DNA of 64,000 nucleotides from Companilactobacillus formosensis (GCF_005405305.1 NZ_BJDU01000002.1:1-64000), one strand, 5' to 3'; positions 1 to 8,560 are shown, numbered from the stretch's first letter. Program-made: numbers and translations. The notes: generated from the letters alone by a model not told the origin.

Positions 1-50
1 GGTGTCTTTTTTGATGTTCTTAAAAAGTATTACTAATAAATGGTATACAA

Positions 51-88
51 AAATAGAGTTGATGGCAAAATGCCTATCAACTCTATTT
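51..88 (-). terminator. Intrinsic terminator after SAP-domain gene
   Basis: A long hairpin: an arm of about 17 bases from AAATAGAG to GGCA pairs with TGCCTATC to CTATTT with a single bulged T. On the minus strand it is followed by a U-rich run. It overlaps the stop codon of the minus-strand gene and may also serve a plus-strand gene left of the window. Confidence 0.8.
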
Positions 89-1007
89 ATCGTACAACCG
101 TTTTATCAATAGCTTCGTAATTATAAGTTAATCCAGCCTTTAGAAGTGTGACCATTTCGACGTCGGAGAATAGACTATCGATTTGTTTATATTCATCTAA
201 AATGCAATGAAACTGTAAGAGAAGACTGTCGTCTGAAACGCCATTACCGGCTTGAAATCGAATTAATTTATTGATGTAATTCATGGGAAAAATTGCAATT
301 TTTGATTTTAAATCGTCGAGACTTTCAATGTGTTGCTTGAGGTCTGAGAGTGGGGAATTGTTAACATTTAATGCTTGTCCAGAAAGCGATAAGTAAATTA
401 ATTTTAAACAAGTGTCCAAAAAATCAGTTTGGTCGAGATTATACTTTAATTTGCTAAAAAATCTGTGATTGAGGACTTCAAACAACTTTTGGTAACGTTT
501 CTCTAGAGTATATTTTTCAATCAGAAAATCAGTTATCTGGTCAATGATGATTATTGGATCATCTTGATTATTGGGTATACCAGCCATTTTAGCTGTTTTG
601 AAGGTAATGACATTATCACAGTAGTTTTCAGTTATAAAATGAACGATTGGATTGTTATCGAGTAATTTCTGACCTGCATCTGTAAGTAAAAAAGTTTTCG
701 TTTTGATAATTTGGTTAATTTCTTCAACATCAAGATTTTCAATAATACGGTTAATTAAAATGGCCTTACGTCCAGTGGTAGAAAGATTGTGTTTGAAAAG
801 AATTTCCTTTAATTGATCAACGTAAAAATTTGATAAACTCAATTCCCTTTCAAAAGTTAAAGTTAGTAAACCTTGTTTTACCAAGTCAGCAGCAATGTTA
901 GTTTCTGAGACCAAAAAGACATTTCTGAGGACGTGTGAGTTAAAATAATAGTCCTCGCGTTTTCCATCCAAAATTGATAGGGCATAAATTTCTCCAAAAT
1001 TTAGCAT
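87..1007 (-). CDS. SAP-domain-containing hypothetical protein
   Basis: A 306-residue soluble protein of unknown function. Residues about 55-92 (LSNFYVDQLKEILFKHNLS, then a TGRK turn and INRIIENL) read as a SAP helix-turn-helix motif, a fold often used to bind nucleic acid. The rest is helical, with no signal peptide or membrane segment. I place the start at ATG 1007 because AGGAG lies 8 bases before it; the in-frame GTG at 1016 touches the Shine-Dalgarno sequence. It is last in a minus-strand run after two small genes and ends in a strong terminator. The SAP call is by eye. Confidence 0.6.
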   Translation of the reverse strand: MLNFGEIYALSILDGKREDYYFNSHVLRNVFLVSETNIAADLVKQGLLTLTFERELSLSNFYVDQLKEILFKHNLSTTGRKAILINRIIENLDVEEINQIIKTKTFLLTDAGQKLLDNNPIVHFITENYCDNVITFKTAKMAGIPNNQDDPIIIIDQITDFLIEKYTLEKRYQKLFEVLNHRFFSKLKYNLDQTDFLDTCLKLIYLSLSGQALNVNNSPLSDLKQHIESLDDLKSKIAIFPMNYINKLIRFQAGNGVSDDSLLLQFHCILDEYKQIDSLFSDVEMVTLLKAGLTYNYEAIDKTVVR

Positions 1008-1064
1008 TATTCTCACTCCTTTAGAAGAAAATACGAAAAAAGATGAACAAATTTTTGTCCATCT

Positions 1065-1274
1065 TTATTTGTCGTTAAATTCTTCTTCTTCATTAGATTG
1101 AATACTGCGTAATTTAGAAATTGGTCTTAATAACATTTTCTTTGAAGTCGTTACTTGGCGCACGTGTGAGTCTGGTTCATTGTGGTGATGTAAAAAGAAT
1201 AGGTCAGCTGCAATTATCGAAGCTGTCAAAAAAGTATTTAACTGTAAGATCCGCTTGAATCTTTTTTTCAACAT
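1065..1274 (-). CDS. Small membrane-anchored protein, unknown function
   Basis: A 69-residue protein: a basic N-terminus (LKKRFKRILQ), a short hydrophobic stretch (about residues 13-28, FLTASIIAADLFFL), a histidine-rich turn (HHHNEP) and a charged, acidic C-terminus. AGAGGA is correctly spaced before ATG 1274. It sits between a SAP-domain gene and a secreted-protein gene on the same strand, with gaps of 33-57 bases, so the three may be co-transcribed. I do not recognise the family. The composition fits a small single-pass membrane protein. Confidence 0.5.
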   Translation of the reverse strand: MLKKRFKRILQLNTFLTASIIAADLFFLHHHNEPDSHVRQVTTSKKMLLRPISKLRSIQSNEEEEFNDK

Positions 1275-1307
1275 GAATTCCTCTTTTTAGCTAAACTATA
1301 GCATATT

Positions 1308-1802
1308 TTAGTCGTACCATTTTAATTCTTTGGTGTTTAAAAATACTGAACGACCTAAACGATTACCGTCAAGATAAATAATTGAACTGAGACCCTCCAT
1401 ATAATCATCAGAAGAGATGTCGAGTACTTTGAGCACCTCTGACAAAGAAATCCGTTGAACTGTGTCGACAATCAATTCTCGCTTTTTATCGCTAAGTTTT
1501 TTAAAGTTAGGATTAACGTAGATTTCTAATTGGTTGTTTTTTAAATAGTTGATATTTTTTACGTAGATCATCCATGAATCTTCTTCAGGATTATTTTTCT
1601 TCTGAGGATGTTCTCTAAAATCATAAATTTTCTTATTGAGAGCATGATTGATTTTTTTGATTTTGTTAGATAAATGATGGTCCCTTTTTTCTTCGATAGA
1701 CAGATTGCCTGTCGAGTCTTTTTTGCTTGCAGAGACGTTTTGGGAAAGGCCAATGAAAGTAGTCAAAGCAAGTAAATTAAGCAAAATAAGCTTTAGTGTC
1801 AT
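1308..1802 (-). CDS. Secreted hypothetical protein
   Basis: 164 residues beginning with a clear signal peptide (MTLKLILLNLLALTTFIGL, cleavage likely after VSA near residue 25). The mature part is highly charged and lysine-rich, then forms a small mixed alpha/beta region (about residues 75-164). No lipobox cysteine and no wall anchor, so the product is probably released. AGGAG lies 7 bases before ATG 1802, and a TATAAT sequence lies 26 bases further upstream on this strand. I do not recognise the family. It heads the small minus-strand gene run. Confidence 0.55.
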   Translation of the reverse strand: MTLKLILLNLLALTTFIGLSQNVSASKKDSTGNLSIEEKRDHHLSNKIKKINHALNKKIYDFREHPQKKNNPEEDSWMIYVKNINYLKNNQLEIYVNPNFKKLSDKKRELIVDTVQRISLSEVLKVLDISSDDYMEGLSSIIYLDGNRLGRSVFLNTKELKWYD

Positions 1803-2127
1803 TAATATACTCCTAATTATTTTGCATCATTATAGCTGAAGTCAAAAGGAGTATTCCACACGAATTTGATATATTGATTCACACAGATTCTTTTAGTAAA
1901 TTACGATTTTTTAAATAAAAAAAGACCACCTCAAAGTGACCTTTTTTAATGAAAGAGATATCTGTGAATAGATTTTTCTAGGTTTTAAATGTAATATCTC
2001 TATCGACATATATTATATAACAAAAATATGATAATGTAATATGCTTAATGAATATAAAAAATTGTACGAATAAGAATTTTGATTTTGAGATTGCATATTT
2101 TTCCCACCATATTTATTATATTGTATT
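1803..2127. other. Intergenic region, 325 bases, no gene seen
   Basis: AT-rich spacer between a secreted-protein gene and a K+ channel gene, both on the minus strand. It holds the channel gene's likely terminator (1917-1949), an 8-base inverted repeat (AGAGATAT at 1955-1962, ATATCTCT at 1994-2001) and, next to the secreted-protein gene, a minus-strand -10-like TATAAT at 1829-1834. Nothing codes convincingly in any frame. Confidence 0.5.
1917..1949 (-). terminator. Intrinsic terminator downstream of K+ channel gene
   Basis: On the minus strand AAGGUCAC pairs completely with GUGGUCUU (two G-U pairs), followed by seven U. The plus-strand version would carry two mismatches, so the element is oriented to end the minus-strand transcript of the channel gene, about 180 bases after its stop codon. 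Confidence 0.65.
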
Positions 2128-2898
2128 TCATTTAATTTTTTTATCATTTTGTTGTCGTTTTAATTGCTTGATTTCTTGATGCATCTTTTGATTTTCAGCC
2201 TCTATTTTATCTAATTTAGATAGAATTTGTTCTAGTTTGTCATCACTTTCATGATTGTGTTCGCTAGTAAAGTAACTAGTGATCGTACTAGTTAAGGTCC
2301 CGATGAAGCCAATACCAATTATCATCAGAGAAACAGCTGCCAATCTTCCTGCTAAAGTTTGTGGAGCAACATCGCCGTAGCCAACGGTGGAAGCTGTAAC
2401 GATAGCCCACCAAAAAGAATTACTCAAGGAAGCTTTTTCAGCTAGTGAATAAGTGATGGCGGATGTTACTAAAACAATTCCACAAATAATTAGTAGATAA
2501 ATGAAGCCATTGATTTTTAGAAATTTCTTAGCATTCTTTTGCATCTTGCCAGCAGTCCCAATCAATCGGACGAGAGTGAATATTTTGGAAAAACGGATGA
2601 TGTGAAAAACTCGGAAGAATCGGAAAATGTTGAAGATGGTAAAGAAGGGCATAATTGCTAAGAGATCCACGATATTATGCCGAAAAAAGCGCATTTTATT
2701 TTTTGCTAATGCCAATCTTCCAAAATAGTCAAAACCAAAAATTAGTAATGTTGTAAAGTCAATTTCGACGTATGGTGATTTAGAAATATCAAAACTGGGA
2801 ATAAAACTCAAAACTAAAATCACCAATGATAATAATCCTGCTAAAACGATAACAACGTAATAACTATCTGAATGTAAGAATCGATTGAATTTTTGCAT
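2128..2898 (-). CDS. Voltage-gated-type potassium channel
   Basis: A 256-residue six-helix K+ channel subunit. The S4-like helix (about residues 90-112) has arginines every third or fourth position (RFFRVFHIIRFSKIFTLVR). The pore loop carries the selectivity filter TVGYGD near residue 168, followed by the inner helix. Residues about 215-256 form a charged coiled coil that may help tetramer assembly. AAGGGG precedes ATG 2898. It is divergent from the TraX-like gene. Voltage gating is inferred from the S4 pattern; the K+ filter is unambiguous. Confidence 0.9.
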   Translation of the reverse strand: MQKFNRFLHSDSYYVVIVLAGLLSLVILVLSFIPSFDISKSPYVEIDFTTLLIFGFDYFGRLALAKNKMRFFRHNIVDLLAIMPFFTIFNIFRFFRVFHIIRFSKIFTLVRLIGTAGKMQKNAKKFLKINGFIYLLIICGIVLVTSAITYSLAEKASLSNSFWWAIVTASTVGYGDVAPQTLAGRLAAVSLMIIGIGFIGTLTSTITSYFTSEHNHESDDKLEQILSKLDKIEAENQKMHQEIKQLKRQQNDKKIK

Positions 2899-3016
2899 AA
2901 TTTGCCCCTTAATCTTACTAATTTGTAATATAGCACTAACAGTTGCGTTAGGTATATTTACAAGCCTTAATGAAGTTTGGATAATGTGAAATATTGATAA
3001 AAGAGGAGATTAATAT

Positions 3017-3796
3017 ATGCAACAATTCACACCAAATATTTCTCATAAGGCGATGAATCGCGAGACTTTTAAAATCATTTTAATGGGGTTAATGGTTTTA
3101 GATCATATCGAATATTTTATTTCCCCATATTTGGCAGATTTCTTTCATATTATTACTAGAGTCGTGGCTGTTGGATTCGCGTACTTAGTGGTAGAAGGGA
3201 TGCATTACACCCACAGTCGTAGAAATTATTTAACACGTTTGATTAGTTGGAGTTTTTTCATGGCTCTGGGGAATTATTTATTAAATATATTTGTTTTACG
3301 ACAACCAAATCAAATGTCCATCTTAGGAGATAATATTTTTGCTACCTTAGCTTTTGGATTAGTAGTAATTTGGCTTTGGGATAATCAGGTTCAAGATTTA
3401 GGCACTAAGAAAAAATTACGTATTTTATCGGTAATTTTATTGATTTTTAGCATTGTGCCACTTCTTGAAGGTAGTACTGTCGTGGTGCCATTTATGTTTA
3501 TTACACAATTGACGCATCAAAATATTAAAAAGAGAAATCTATTTTATTTAGGATTAATGATATTTTTAGCACTGATTGAATTTCCAATAGCTTTAACCGT
3601 CCCACTTAACAATTCTTTGATGCTATTTGATAGTATTGCCATGAATGCCAGCGATATTTTCTTCATTCTGATAATTCCATTATTACATTTTTATAGCGGC
3701 AAAATTGGTCCACATAGTCGACAATTGAAATATCTATTTTATATTTTTTATCCCGCTCATCTATGGTTAATTCATCTAATTATGAACACGCTATGA
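3017..3796 (+). CDS. TraX family membrane protein
   Basis: A 259-residue polytopic membrane protein with about eight hydrophobic helices. The N-terminal block (NRETFKIILMGLMVLDHIEYF, then RVVAVGFAYLVVEGMHYTHSRRNYLTRL) matches the TraX/acyltransferase-like pattern. The founding member N-acetylates F pilin, but chromosomal members in Firmicutes have no settled role. GAGGAG precedes the ATG. The translation-factor gene follows after 33 bases with its own strong ribosome site, so co-transcription is likely. No conjugation genes are nearby, so a role in pilin modification is not implied. Confidence 0.75.
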   Translation: MQQFTPNISHKAMNRETFKIILMGLMVLDHIEYFISPYLADFFHIITRVVAVGFAYLVVEGMHYTHSRRNYLTRLISWSFFMALGNYLLNIFVLRQPNQMSILGDNIFATLAFGLVVIWLWDNQVQDLGTKKKLRILSVILLIFSIVPLLEGSTVVVPFMFITQLTHQNIKKRNLFYLGLMIFLALIEFPIALTVPLNNSLMLFDSIAMNASDIFFILIIPLLHFYSGKIGPHSRQLKYLFYIFYPAHLWLIHLIMNTL

Positions 3797-3829
3797 TAAA
3801 CTATTTGCAGTAGCTCTGGAGGAATTAAG

Positions 3830-5758
3830 ATGAAGCAAATAGTAACAGGAATCGTAGCACACGTTGATGCGGGTAAGACGACTTTATCAGAAGCTCTGCT
3901 GTATCAAACTGGTGTGCTTAGAAAATTAGGAAGGGTCGATAAAGGAAGTGCTTTTTTGGACCCAGATGCTTTAGAGAAAAAACGTGGAATTACGATCTTT
4001 TCTCATCAAGCTAATTTACAATATCAAGATTTGAAATTAACGCTCTTGGACACTCCAGGACACGTCGATTTTGCTTCCCAAACAGAACAAGTCTTGAGTG
4101 TATTGGACTACGCAATTTTGGTAGTTTCAGCAACTGATGGCGTACAAGGATATACGAGAACTTTGTGGCGACTGTTAGAACACTATCAAGTTCCAACTTT
4201 TATTTTTGTCAATAAAATGGATGCACTGGGAACTGATCGACAAAATGTTTTGGCAGACTTACAAAGTAATTTGGCTAATGGCTGTATTGATTTTGAATCT
4301 GATAACTTCAATGAAGAAGTAGCGATGACTGACGATGATGTTTTAGAGCAATTTCTAGATAATGGGGAATTGAAAGACACAACGATTCAAAATTTGATTC
4401 GACAACGCAAAGTCTTTCCTTGCTTCTTTGGTTCAGCATTGAAGATGGAGGGTATCGAAGAATTTTTACAAGGAATCCAACATTTTTCAATCGAAAATGA
4501 TTATCCAGAAGAATTTGGCGCTAAAGTTTTCAAAATTTCTCATGATGGCAATGAACGTTTGTCGTGGGTCAAAGTTACCGGTGGTATTCTGGAAAACAAA
4601 GCAGTCTTATATAATGATCAAAAAGCCAATCAGTTGCGAATTTATGATGGCTCAAAATTTGATTTGACCCAAAGTTTAGCTGCAGGTGAAGTATGCGCGG
4701 TTACGGGGTTGACTGACACCTATCCAGGATTAGGTTTAGGAAAGCAGACAAACAGTGAAAAACCAACGATTCAACCAGTCTTGAATTTTGCTTTAGAGCC
4801 AAAAGATAATGATATTCATCAATGCTTAGAAGCACTGCGTCAATTAGAGGATGAAGATCCACAACTGCATGTTCAATGGTCGAGTCATTTACAAGAGATT
4901 CGAATTCAAGTTATGGGACAAGTGCAATTAGAAATTATCCAGCAATTACTGTCAGACCGATTCAACTTAGACGTTGGTTTTGGCGAGGGCAGTATCCTAT
5001 ATAAAGAAACCATTACGCAACCAGTTGAAGCTGTGGGACATTTTGAACCCTTGCGTCACTATTCCGAAGTTCATTTATTGTTAGAACCGGGATCAGTTGG
5101 TAGTGGTTTAAAAATTGCCTCGAATTGCAGTTTGGATGTTTTAGCAAGCAATTGGCAACATCAAGTTTTGAGTAACTTGCAGTCAAAAGAACATTTAGGC
5201 GTGTTGATTGGAGCTCCTATCACAGATATGAAAATCACTTTAATTGGTGGAAAAGCTAGTAATGTCCATTCAGTTGGTGGAGATTTCAAAGAAGCAACTT
5301 GGCGAGCTGTCAGACAAGGTTTGATGGAATTAAGAAATACTGGTAGTCAATTGTTGGAACCATGGTATCAATTTCGCTTAGAAGTGCCACAAGATCAAGT
5401 TGGTCGGGCTATGAATGATATTCAACAGATGAATGGAACTTTTGAAAATCCAGAAATGGTCGATGGCTCAGATTTAACGATAATTTCAGGAACAGCACCA
5501 GTAGCAACGATGCAGGGGTATTCGCAAACTGTTAATTCGTATACGCATGGTTTAGGAAACTTGGAATGTGTTGTGCTAGGGTATCAAGCCTGCCACAATG
5601 CAGAAGAGATAATTGAAGATAAAAATTATGATCCGGTGTCAGATTTAGAAAATACTCCCGATTCAGTTTTTTGTGCTCATGGCGCAGGCTATCCAGTTCC
5701 TTGGAATGAAGTTCCACAGATGGCTCATGTACCTTATTTATATCCAATAAAAAAATGA
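3830..5758 (+). CDS. Ribosomal-protection-like GTPase (EF-G/Tet(M) superfamily)
   Basis: A 642-residue translational GTPase. G1 is AHVDAGKT (residues 10-17), the switch region has RGIT, G3 is DTPGHVDF and G4 is NKMD. EF-G-like domains II-V follow. It is the length of Tet(M)/Tet(O) proteins, but where Tet(M) has the YSPVS loop that displaces tetracycline, this protein reads SNVHSVGGDF, and it ends with an ENTPDSVFCAHGAG segment typical of chromosomal relatives. I therefore call a ribosome-binding GTPase of unproven role, not a resistance gene. It ends at a symmetrical terminator. Confidence 0.8.
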   Translation: MKQIVTGIVAHVDAGKTTLSEALLYQTGVLRKLGRVDKGSAFLDPDALEKKRGITIFSHQANLQYQDLKLTLLDTPGHVDFASQTEQVLSVLDYAILVVSATDGVQGYTRTLWRLLEHYQVPTFIFVNKMDALGTDRQNVLADLQSNLANGCIDFESDNFNEEVAMTDDDVLEQFLDNGELKDTTIQNLIRQRKVFPCFFGSALKMEGIEEFLQGIQHFSIENDYPEEFGAKVFKISHDGNERLSWVKVTGGILENKAVLYNDQKANQLRIYDGSKFDLTQSLAAGEVCAVTGLTDTYPGLGLGKQTNSEKPTIQPVLNFALEPKDNDIHQCLEALRQLEDEDPQLHVQWSSHLQEIRIQVMGQVQLEIIQQLLSDRFNLDVGFGEGSILYKETITQPVEAVGHFEPLRHYSEVHLLLEPGSVGSGLKIASNCSLDVLASNWQHQVLSNLQSKEHLGVLIGAPITDMKITLIGGKASNVHSVGGDFKEATWRAVRQGLMELRNTGSQLLEPWYQFRLEVPQDQVGRAMNDIQQMNGTFENPEMVDGSDLTIISGTAPVATMQGYSQTVNSYTHGLGNLECVVLGYQACHNAEEIIEDKNYDPVSDLENTPDSVFCAHGAGYPVPWNEVPQMAHVPYLYPIKK

Positions 5759-5783
5759 TTCCGTAATTGGAATCATTTTTTTA
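5751..5783. terminator. Bidirectional terminator
   Basis: AAAAATGATTCC, a 6-base loop, then GGAATCATTTTTTT. The A and T runs on both sides let it end the GTPase gene on the plus strand and the convergent small gene on the minus strand. Confidence 0.85.
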
Positions 5784-6071
5784 ATAGAAATTATTATTTG
5801 CATATTCTTTGCCAGCAGAATTTAACATTTCTTGCCAGGAAGAAAAGATAGTTGATTTTTTTACATGTTTTTCCCAAGCATCAAGCGGTAGGCGTTCTAA
5901 AGCCCTTTGACTAGTCACGCCAATCGATTCAAAGAACTCTTCAATACAGAAAAACTGCGTATTTTGTTCCATGAATTGATTGGTAAAGTAATGAGTAAAT
6001 TGAATTTCTTTTAAATCAGTTCTAATTTGACATTCTTGTTCGATAAGCTCCAGTCTCTGTTTGGTTTGCAT
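5781..6071 (-). CDS. Hypothetical 96-residue protein
   Basis: A small soluble, mostly helical protein with no signal peptide, membrane segment or cysteine cluster. It is acidic in the middle (IEEFFESIGVTSQRALERL) and has aromatic residues at the C-terminus. AGGGG lies 11 bases before ATG 6071. It is convergent with the GTPase gene and divergent from uspA, from which it is separated by a perfect 18-base palindrome. I do not recognise the family. The ribosome site and clean flanking terminator support a real gene. Confidence 0.55.
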   Translation of the reverse strand: MQTKQRLELIEQECQIRTDLKEIQFTHYFTNQFMEQNTQFFCIEEFFESIGVTSQRALERLPLDAWEKHVKKSTIFSSWQEMLNSAGKEYANNNFY

Positions 6072-6115
6072 AATAACTAATCCCCTATAAAAATTATTTA
6101 CTATTCATTGATAAG

Positions 6116-6133
6116 TATATCAAATTTGATATA
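6116..6133. promoter_or_regulatory. Perfect 18-bp palindrome upstream of uspA
   Basis: TATATCAAATTTGATATA is a perfect dyad in the divergent spacer between the small hypothetical gene and uspA, 67 bases before the uspA start. A plausible uspA promoter follows (TTACCA, 18-base spacer, TAAAAT preceded by TGG). The position fits an operator. No regulator is assigned. Confidence 0.45.
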
Positions 6134-6200
6134 TAAAATTACCATCTTTGTCCGGAACTTGGTAAAATTTGTGTAAAGGATTTAAAAGGAGGTTATTATT

Positions 6201-6626
6201 GTGTATAAAAAAATATTAGTAGCTATCGATGGCAGTCAAAGTTCGTATAACGCTTTGAATGCGGCAATTGATATGGCTAAGCAATTTAAATCAGCTTTGT
6301 ACTTAGTTTCAGTTGTGAATACAGCTAACTTGCCAATGAATGTTGGTGTTTCTTATGCACCCGGGTTAGTTAACGATTTAAAAGCTAGTGCTCAAAAAGA
6401 TTTGGATAAAGCAACAGATATCGCCAAGCAAGCCGGAATCTCACCTTATGTCCAACTTTTAGATGGTGAACCTAGAGAACAATTGACTAGATTCCCTAAG
6501 GAAAATGATATTGATTTGATTGTCATGGGTAAAACTGGTACTAACTCATTTACCAGAGTGTTTGTTGGCTCGGTCACGCGTTACGTTTCTGAGCATAGTA
6601 ATATTAATATTTTAATTGTAGTTTAA
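6201..6626 (+). CDS. Universal stress protein UspA family
   Basis: A 141-residue single-domain Usp protein. The N-terminus KKILVAIDGSQSSYNALNAA is typical. The ATP-binding signature G-x2-G-x9-G-S is present as GKTGTNSFTRVFVGS (about residues 112-126), so it belongs to the nucleotide-binding branch. The start is GTG 6201, behind an ideal AAAGGAGG site at 7-8 bases. It is a single-gene transcript with a strong terminator. Usp proteins act in the cytoplasm in general stress survival; the specific role here is unknown. Confidence 0.92.
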   Translation: MYKKILVAIDGSQSSYNALNAAIDMAKQFKSALYLVSVVNTANLPMNVGVSYAPGLVNDLKASAQKDLDKATDIAKQAGISPYVQLLDGEPREQLTRFPKENDIDLIVMGKTGTNSFTRVFVGSVTRYVSEHSNINILIVV

Positions 6627-6627
6627 A

Positions 6628-6676
6628 AAATAATCCTATCAGAGTGTTGTTGCTCTAATAGGATTATTTTATTTTT
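6628..6676. terminator. Bidirectional terminator
   Basis: AAATAATCCTAT pairs with ATAGGATTATTT, with a further AGAG/CTCT stem inside the loop. T-rich on the plus side and A-rich on the other, so it serves uspA and the convergent pgpA-like gene. Confidence 0.85.
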
Positions 6677-7193
6677 CTTGATTTAACAATTCTTGAACTT
6701 CATGTTCATTGTGAGCTAACCAGCCACAGGCACCAGCAGCGATAGCACCAACTAAGTCATCTAAGAAGACATTGATTTTCCCAGTAGACTTGTCATTTAA
6801 TTTACCTAAGACGCCATGCTTCAACTTGTCGACGTAGCCATAGTTAGTAACTGAGACTGATCCGTAAAGACTAGCCAAAGTTATCGCCATATTTTCATCG
6901 ATACCGTAAGTCGATTCATCAGTTTCCATGATTCGTTGCATGGGAGCAGACAAGAGGCCTTTTTCGGCTAAAATATCCAATTCGATTCCAGTCATGATAG
7001 CATTTTGGGCTTCTCGTTTGTGGAGGACTTTGTTGATGGCATGAATGGAAACTTCTTCATCAAGTCCTTTGACATAATCTTTTTCTAGGAACATGACAAT
7101 TTCAGCAATGTCTTTTAATTCAACCCCACGGTCTTTTAAATTACGAATGATGTGATCGTAATATTGTTTATCTAATTCTTCATATGAAACCAA
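6669..7193 (-). CDS. pgpA: Phosphatidylglycerophosphatase A family protein (YutG-like)
   Basis: 174 residues of the PgpA/YutG family, which dephosphorylates phosphatidylglycerol phosphate in E. coli; low-GC members form a soluble subgroup whose substrate is less certain. The family block near the C-terminus is clear (FLDDLVGAIAAGACGWLAHNE, about residues 142-162), with conserved acidic residues. I place the start at TTG 7193: AGGGAG lies 7 bases upstream, and the longer reading to 7283 runs back into the upstream HD-hydrolase gene. The two genes are 16 bases apart and probably one operon. Confidence 0.75.
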   Translation of the reverse strand: MVSYEELDKQYYDHIIRNLKDRGVELKDIAEIVMFLEKDYVKGLDEEVSIHAINKVLHKREAQNAIMTGIELDILAEKGLLSAPMQRIMETDESTYGIDENMAITLASLYGSVSVTNYGYVDKLKHGVLGKLNDKSTGKINVFLDDLVGAIAAGACGWLAHNEHEVQELLNQEK

Positions 7194-7209
7194 ATTATTT
7201 ACTCCCTTT

Positions 7210-7866
7210 CTATTTTTCGCTATTCCATTCGGCTTTAAACTCGTCGAGAAAATTGAGCATGTATTGGTGACGGCTTTCAGCAATCTTCTTAGCTGTTGAG
7301 GTATTCATCATACCAGTTAGTTTCAATAATTTCTCGTAAAAGTGATTGATGATTGTCTCATCAGATAAATTACGGTATTCTTTTTTATCCATTTTTTCAC
7401 GCGGTAAAACTTTTGGATCATAAATTGTTTCTGAATTAGCCCCACCGTAATAAATTGCGCGAGTAATACCAATTGCTCCAATAGCATCTAATCTGTCAGC
7501 ATCTTGTACAATTTGTCCAGCAAGAGATAGCTTGGGTGGATTCTTGCTCAATGATTTACTAAAAGATAAGTTGTGGGTAATATAAAGTATTTCATCGATC
7601 TGTTCAGGCGTAAATTCATTTTCTTTTAAAAATTGACGAATCTCAATTTCTAGTTTTGTTGGATCTTTGACAAGTTTGTCATCAGCCACATCGTGCAAAT
7701 AGGCAGCCGACAAAGTGATAACTGGATCAGCTTTTTCTGTTTTTAATATTTTTTGAACCGTTTTGATGACTCTTTGAATGTGATCAAAATTGTGACCAGT
7801 CGAATCATTCTTCATTTTATTGTAAGAAAACTCTTTTACTTTTAAAAGTTGGTTTTGATTTGTCAT
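7210..7866 (-). CDS. HD-domain metal-dependent phosphohydrolase
   Basis: A 218-residue YedJ-type HD-superfamily hydrolase. Metal ligands are visible in order: H in FDHIQRV, the HD pair in AAYLHDVADD, and D in QDADRLDAIGAIG. Such proteins cleave phosphomonoesters or nucleotides; the natural substrate is not predictable. I choose ATG 7866 because GAGGG is 8 bases upstream; earlier in-frame starts at 7908 and 7881 lack a ribosome site. It is divergent from ahpC and likely co-transcribed with the pgpA-like gene. Confidence 0.85.
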   Translation of the reverse strand: MTNQNQLLKVKEFSYNKMKNDSTGHNFDHIQRVIKTVQKILKTEKADPVITLSAAYLHDVADDKLVKDPTKLEIEIRQFLKENEFTPEQIDEILYITHNLSFSKSLSKNPPKLSLAGQIVQDADRLDAIGAIGITRAIYYGGANSETIYDPKVLPREKMDKKEYRNLSDETIINHFYEKLLKLTGMMNTSTAKKIAESRHQYMLNFLDEFKAEWNSEK

Positions 7867-7983
7867 TTCCTCAGCCCTCATTATCAGAATAATTCTATTG
7901 TCACACAAAAGGTCTTTTATTTAAAATAAAGAAAAAGTTTGTTATATTATATATGTGTTTAAACAAAGTCTAGGAGGCACAAT

Positions 7984-8547
7984 ATGAACTATATCAATAA
8001 AGAAATTCCTGATTTTACTGTTAATGCTTATCAAAAAGGGGAGTTGAAGACTTTTAACAAGTCAGATCTGCTCGGCAAATGGTCAATCTTATTCTTTTAT
8101 CCAGCCGATTTTTCATTTGTTTGTCCAACAGAATTGAGTGATTTGCAAGATTCTTATGACGACTTCAAAGCTGCTAATGCTGAGATTTATTCATGCTCAG
8201 TCGATAGTCAGTTTTCACACATGTCTTGGGCTGAAACGACTGACACGATTGGTAAGATTCAATACCCAATGTTATCAGATCAAAAACATCAATTGACTGA
8301 TTTCTTCAATATTTTAGATGAACAAAGTGGTCAAGCTTACCGTGGTGTCTTTATCATTGATCCAAAGGGACTTATCAAATCTTACACAATCAATGCTATG
8401 GGAATTGGTCGTAATGCTCGTGAAATTTTGAGAACCTTGCAAGCTGCTCAATTCGTTGAAGCACATGGTGACAATGTTTGTCCTGCTAATTGGCATCCTG
8501 GGGAAGAAACAATCAAACCTAGTGGTGACTTAGTTGGTAAAATTTAA
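7984..8547 (+). CDS. ahpC: Peroxiredoxin AhpC
   Basis: A 187-residue typical 2-Cys peroxiredoxin that reduces H2O2, organic hydroperoxides and peroxynitrite. The peroxidatic Cys47 sits in FYPADFSFVCPTE and the resolving Cys166 in DNVCPANW, the AhpC spacing. AGGAGG precedes the ATG. The usual reductase partner AhpF is not adjacent: the gene is alone, between a divergent HD hydrolase and a terminator, so the electron donor must be encoded elsewhere or be another thioredoxin-like system. Confidence 0.95.
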   Translation: MNYINKEIPDFTVNAYQKGELKTFNKSDLLGKWSILFFYPADFSFVCPTELSDLQDSYDDFKAANAEIYSCSVDSQFSHMSWAETTDTIGKIQYPMLSDQKHQLTDFFNILDEQSGQAYRGVFIIDPKGLIKSYTINAMGIGRNAREILRTLQAAQFVEAHGDNVCPANWHPGEETIKPSGDLVGKI

Positions 8548-8560
8548 AAGTATATTATTG

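Noticed and set aside
3830-5758. Tetracycline resistance gene
   Set aside because: Overall family match only; the domain IV loop needed for tetracycline displacement is different and the setting is chromosomal.
7936-7965. PerR box before ahpC
   Set aside because: TTATATTATATATG looks similar to the TTATAATNATTATAA consensus but misses too many positions; it may simply be the promoter's AT-rich -10 region. TGTTTAAACA nearby is short and unassigned.
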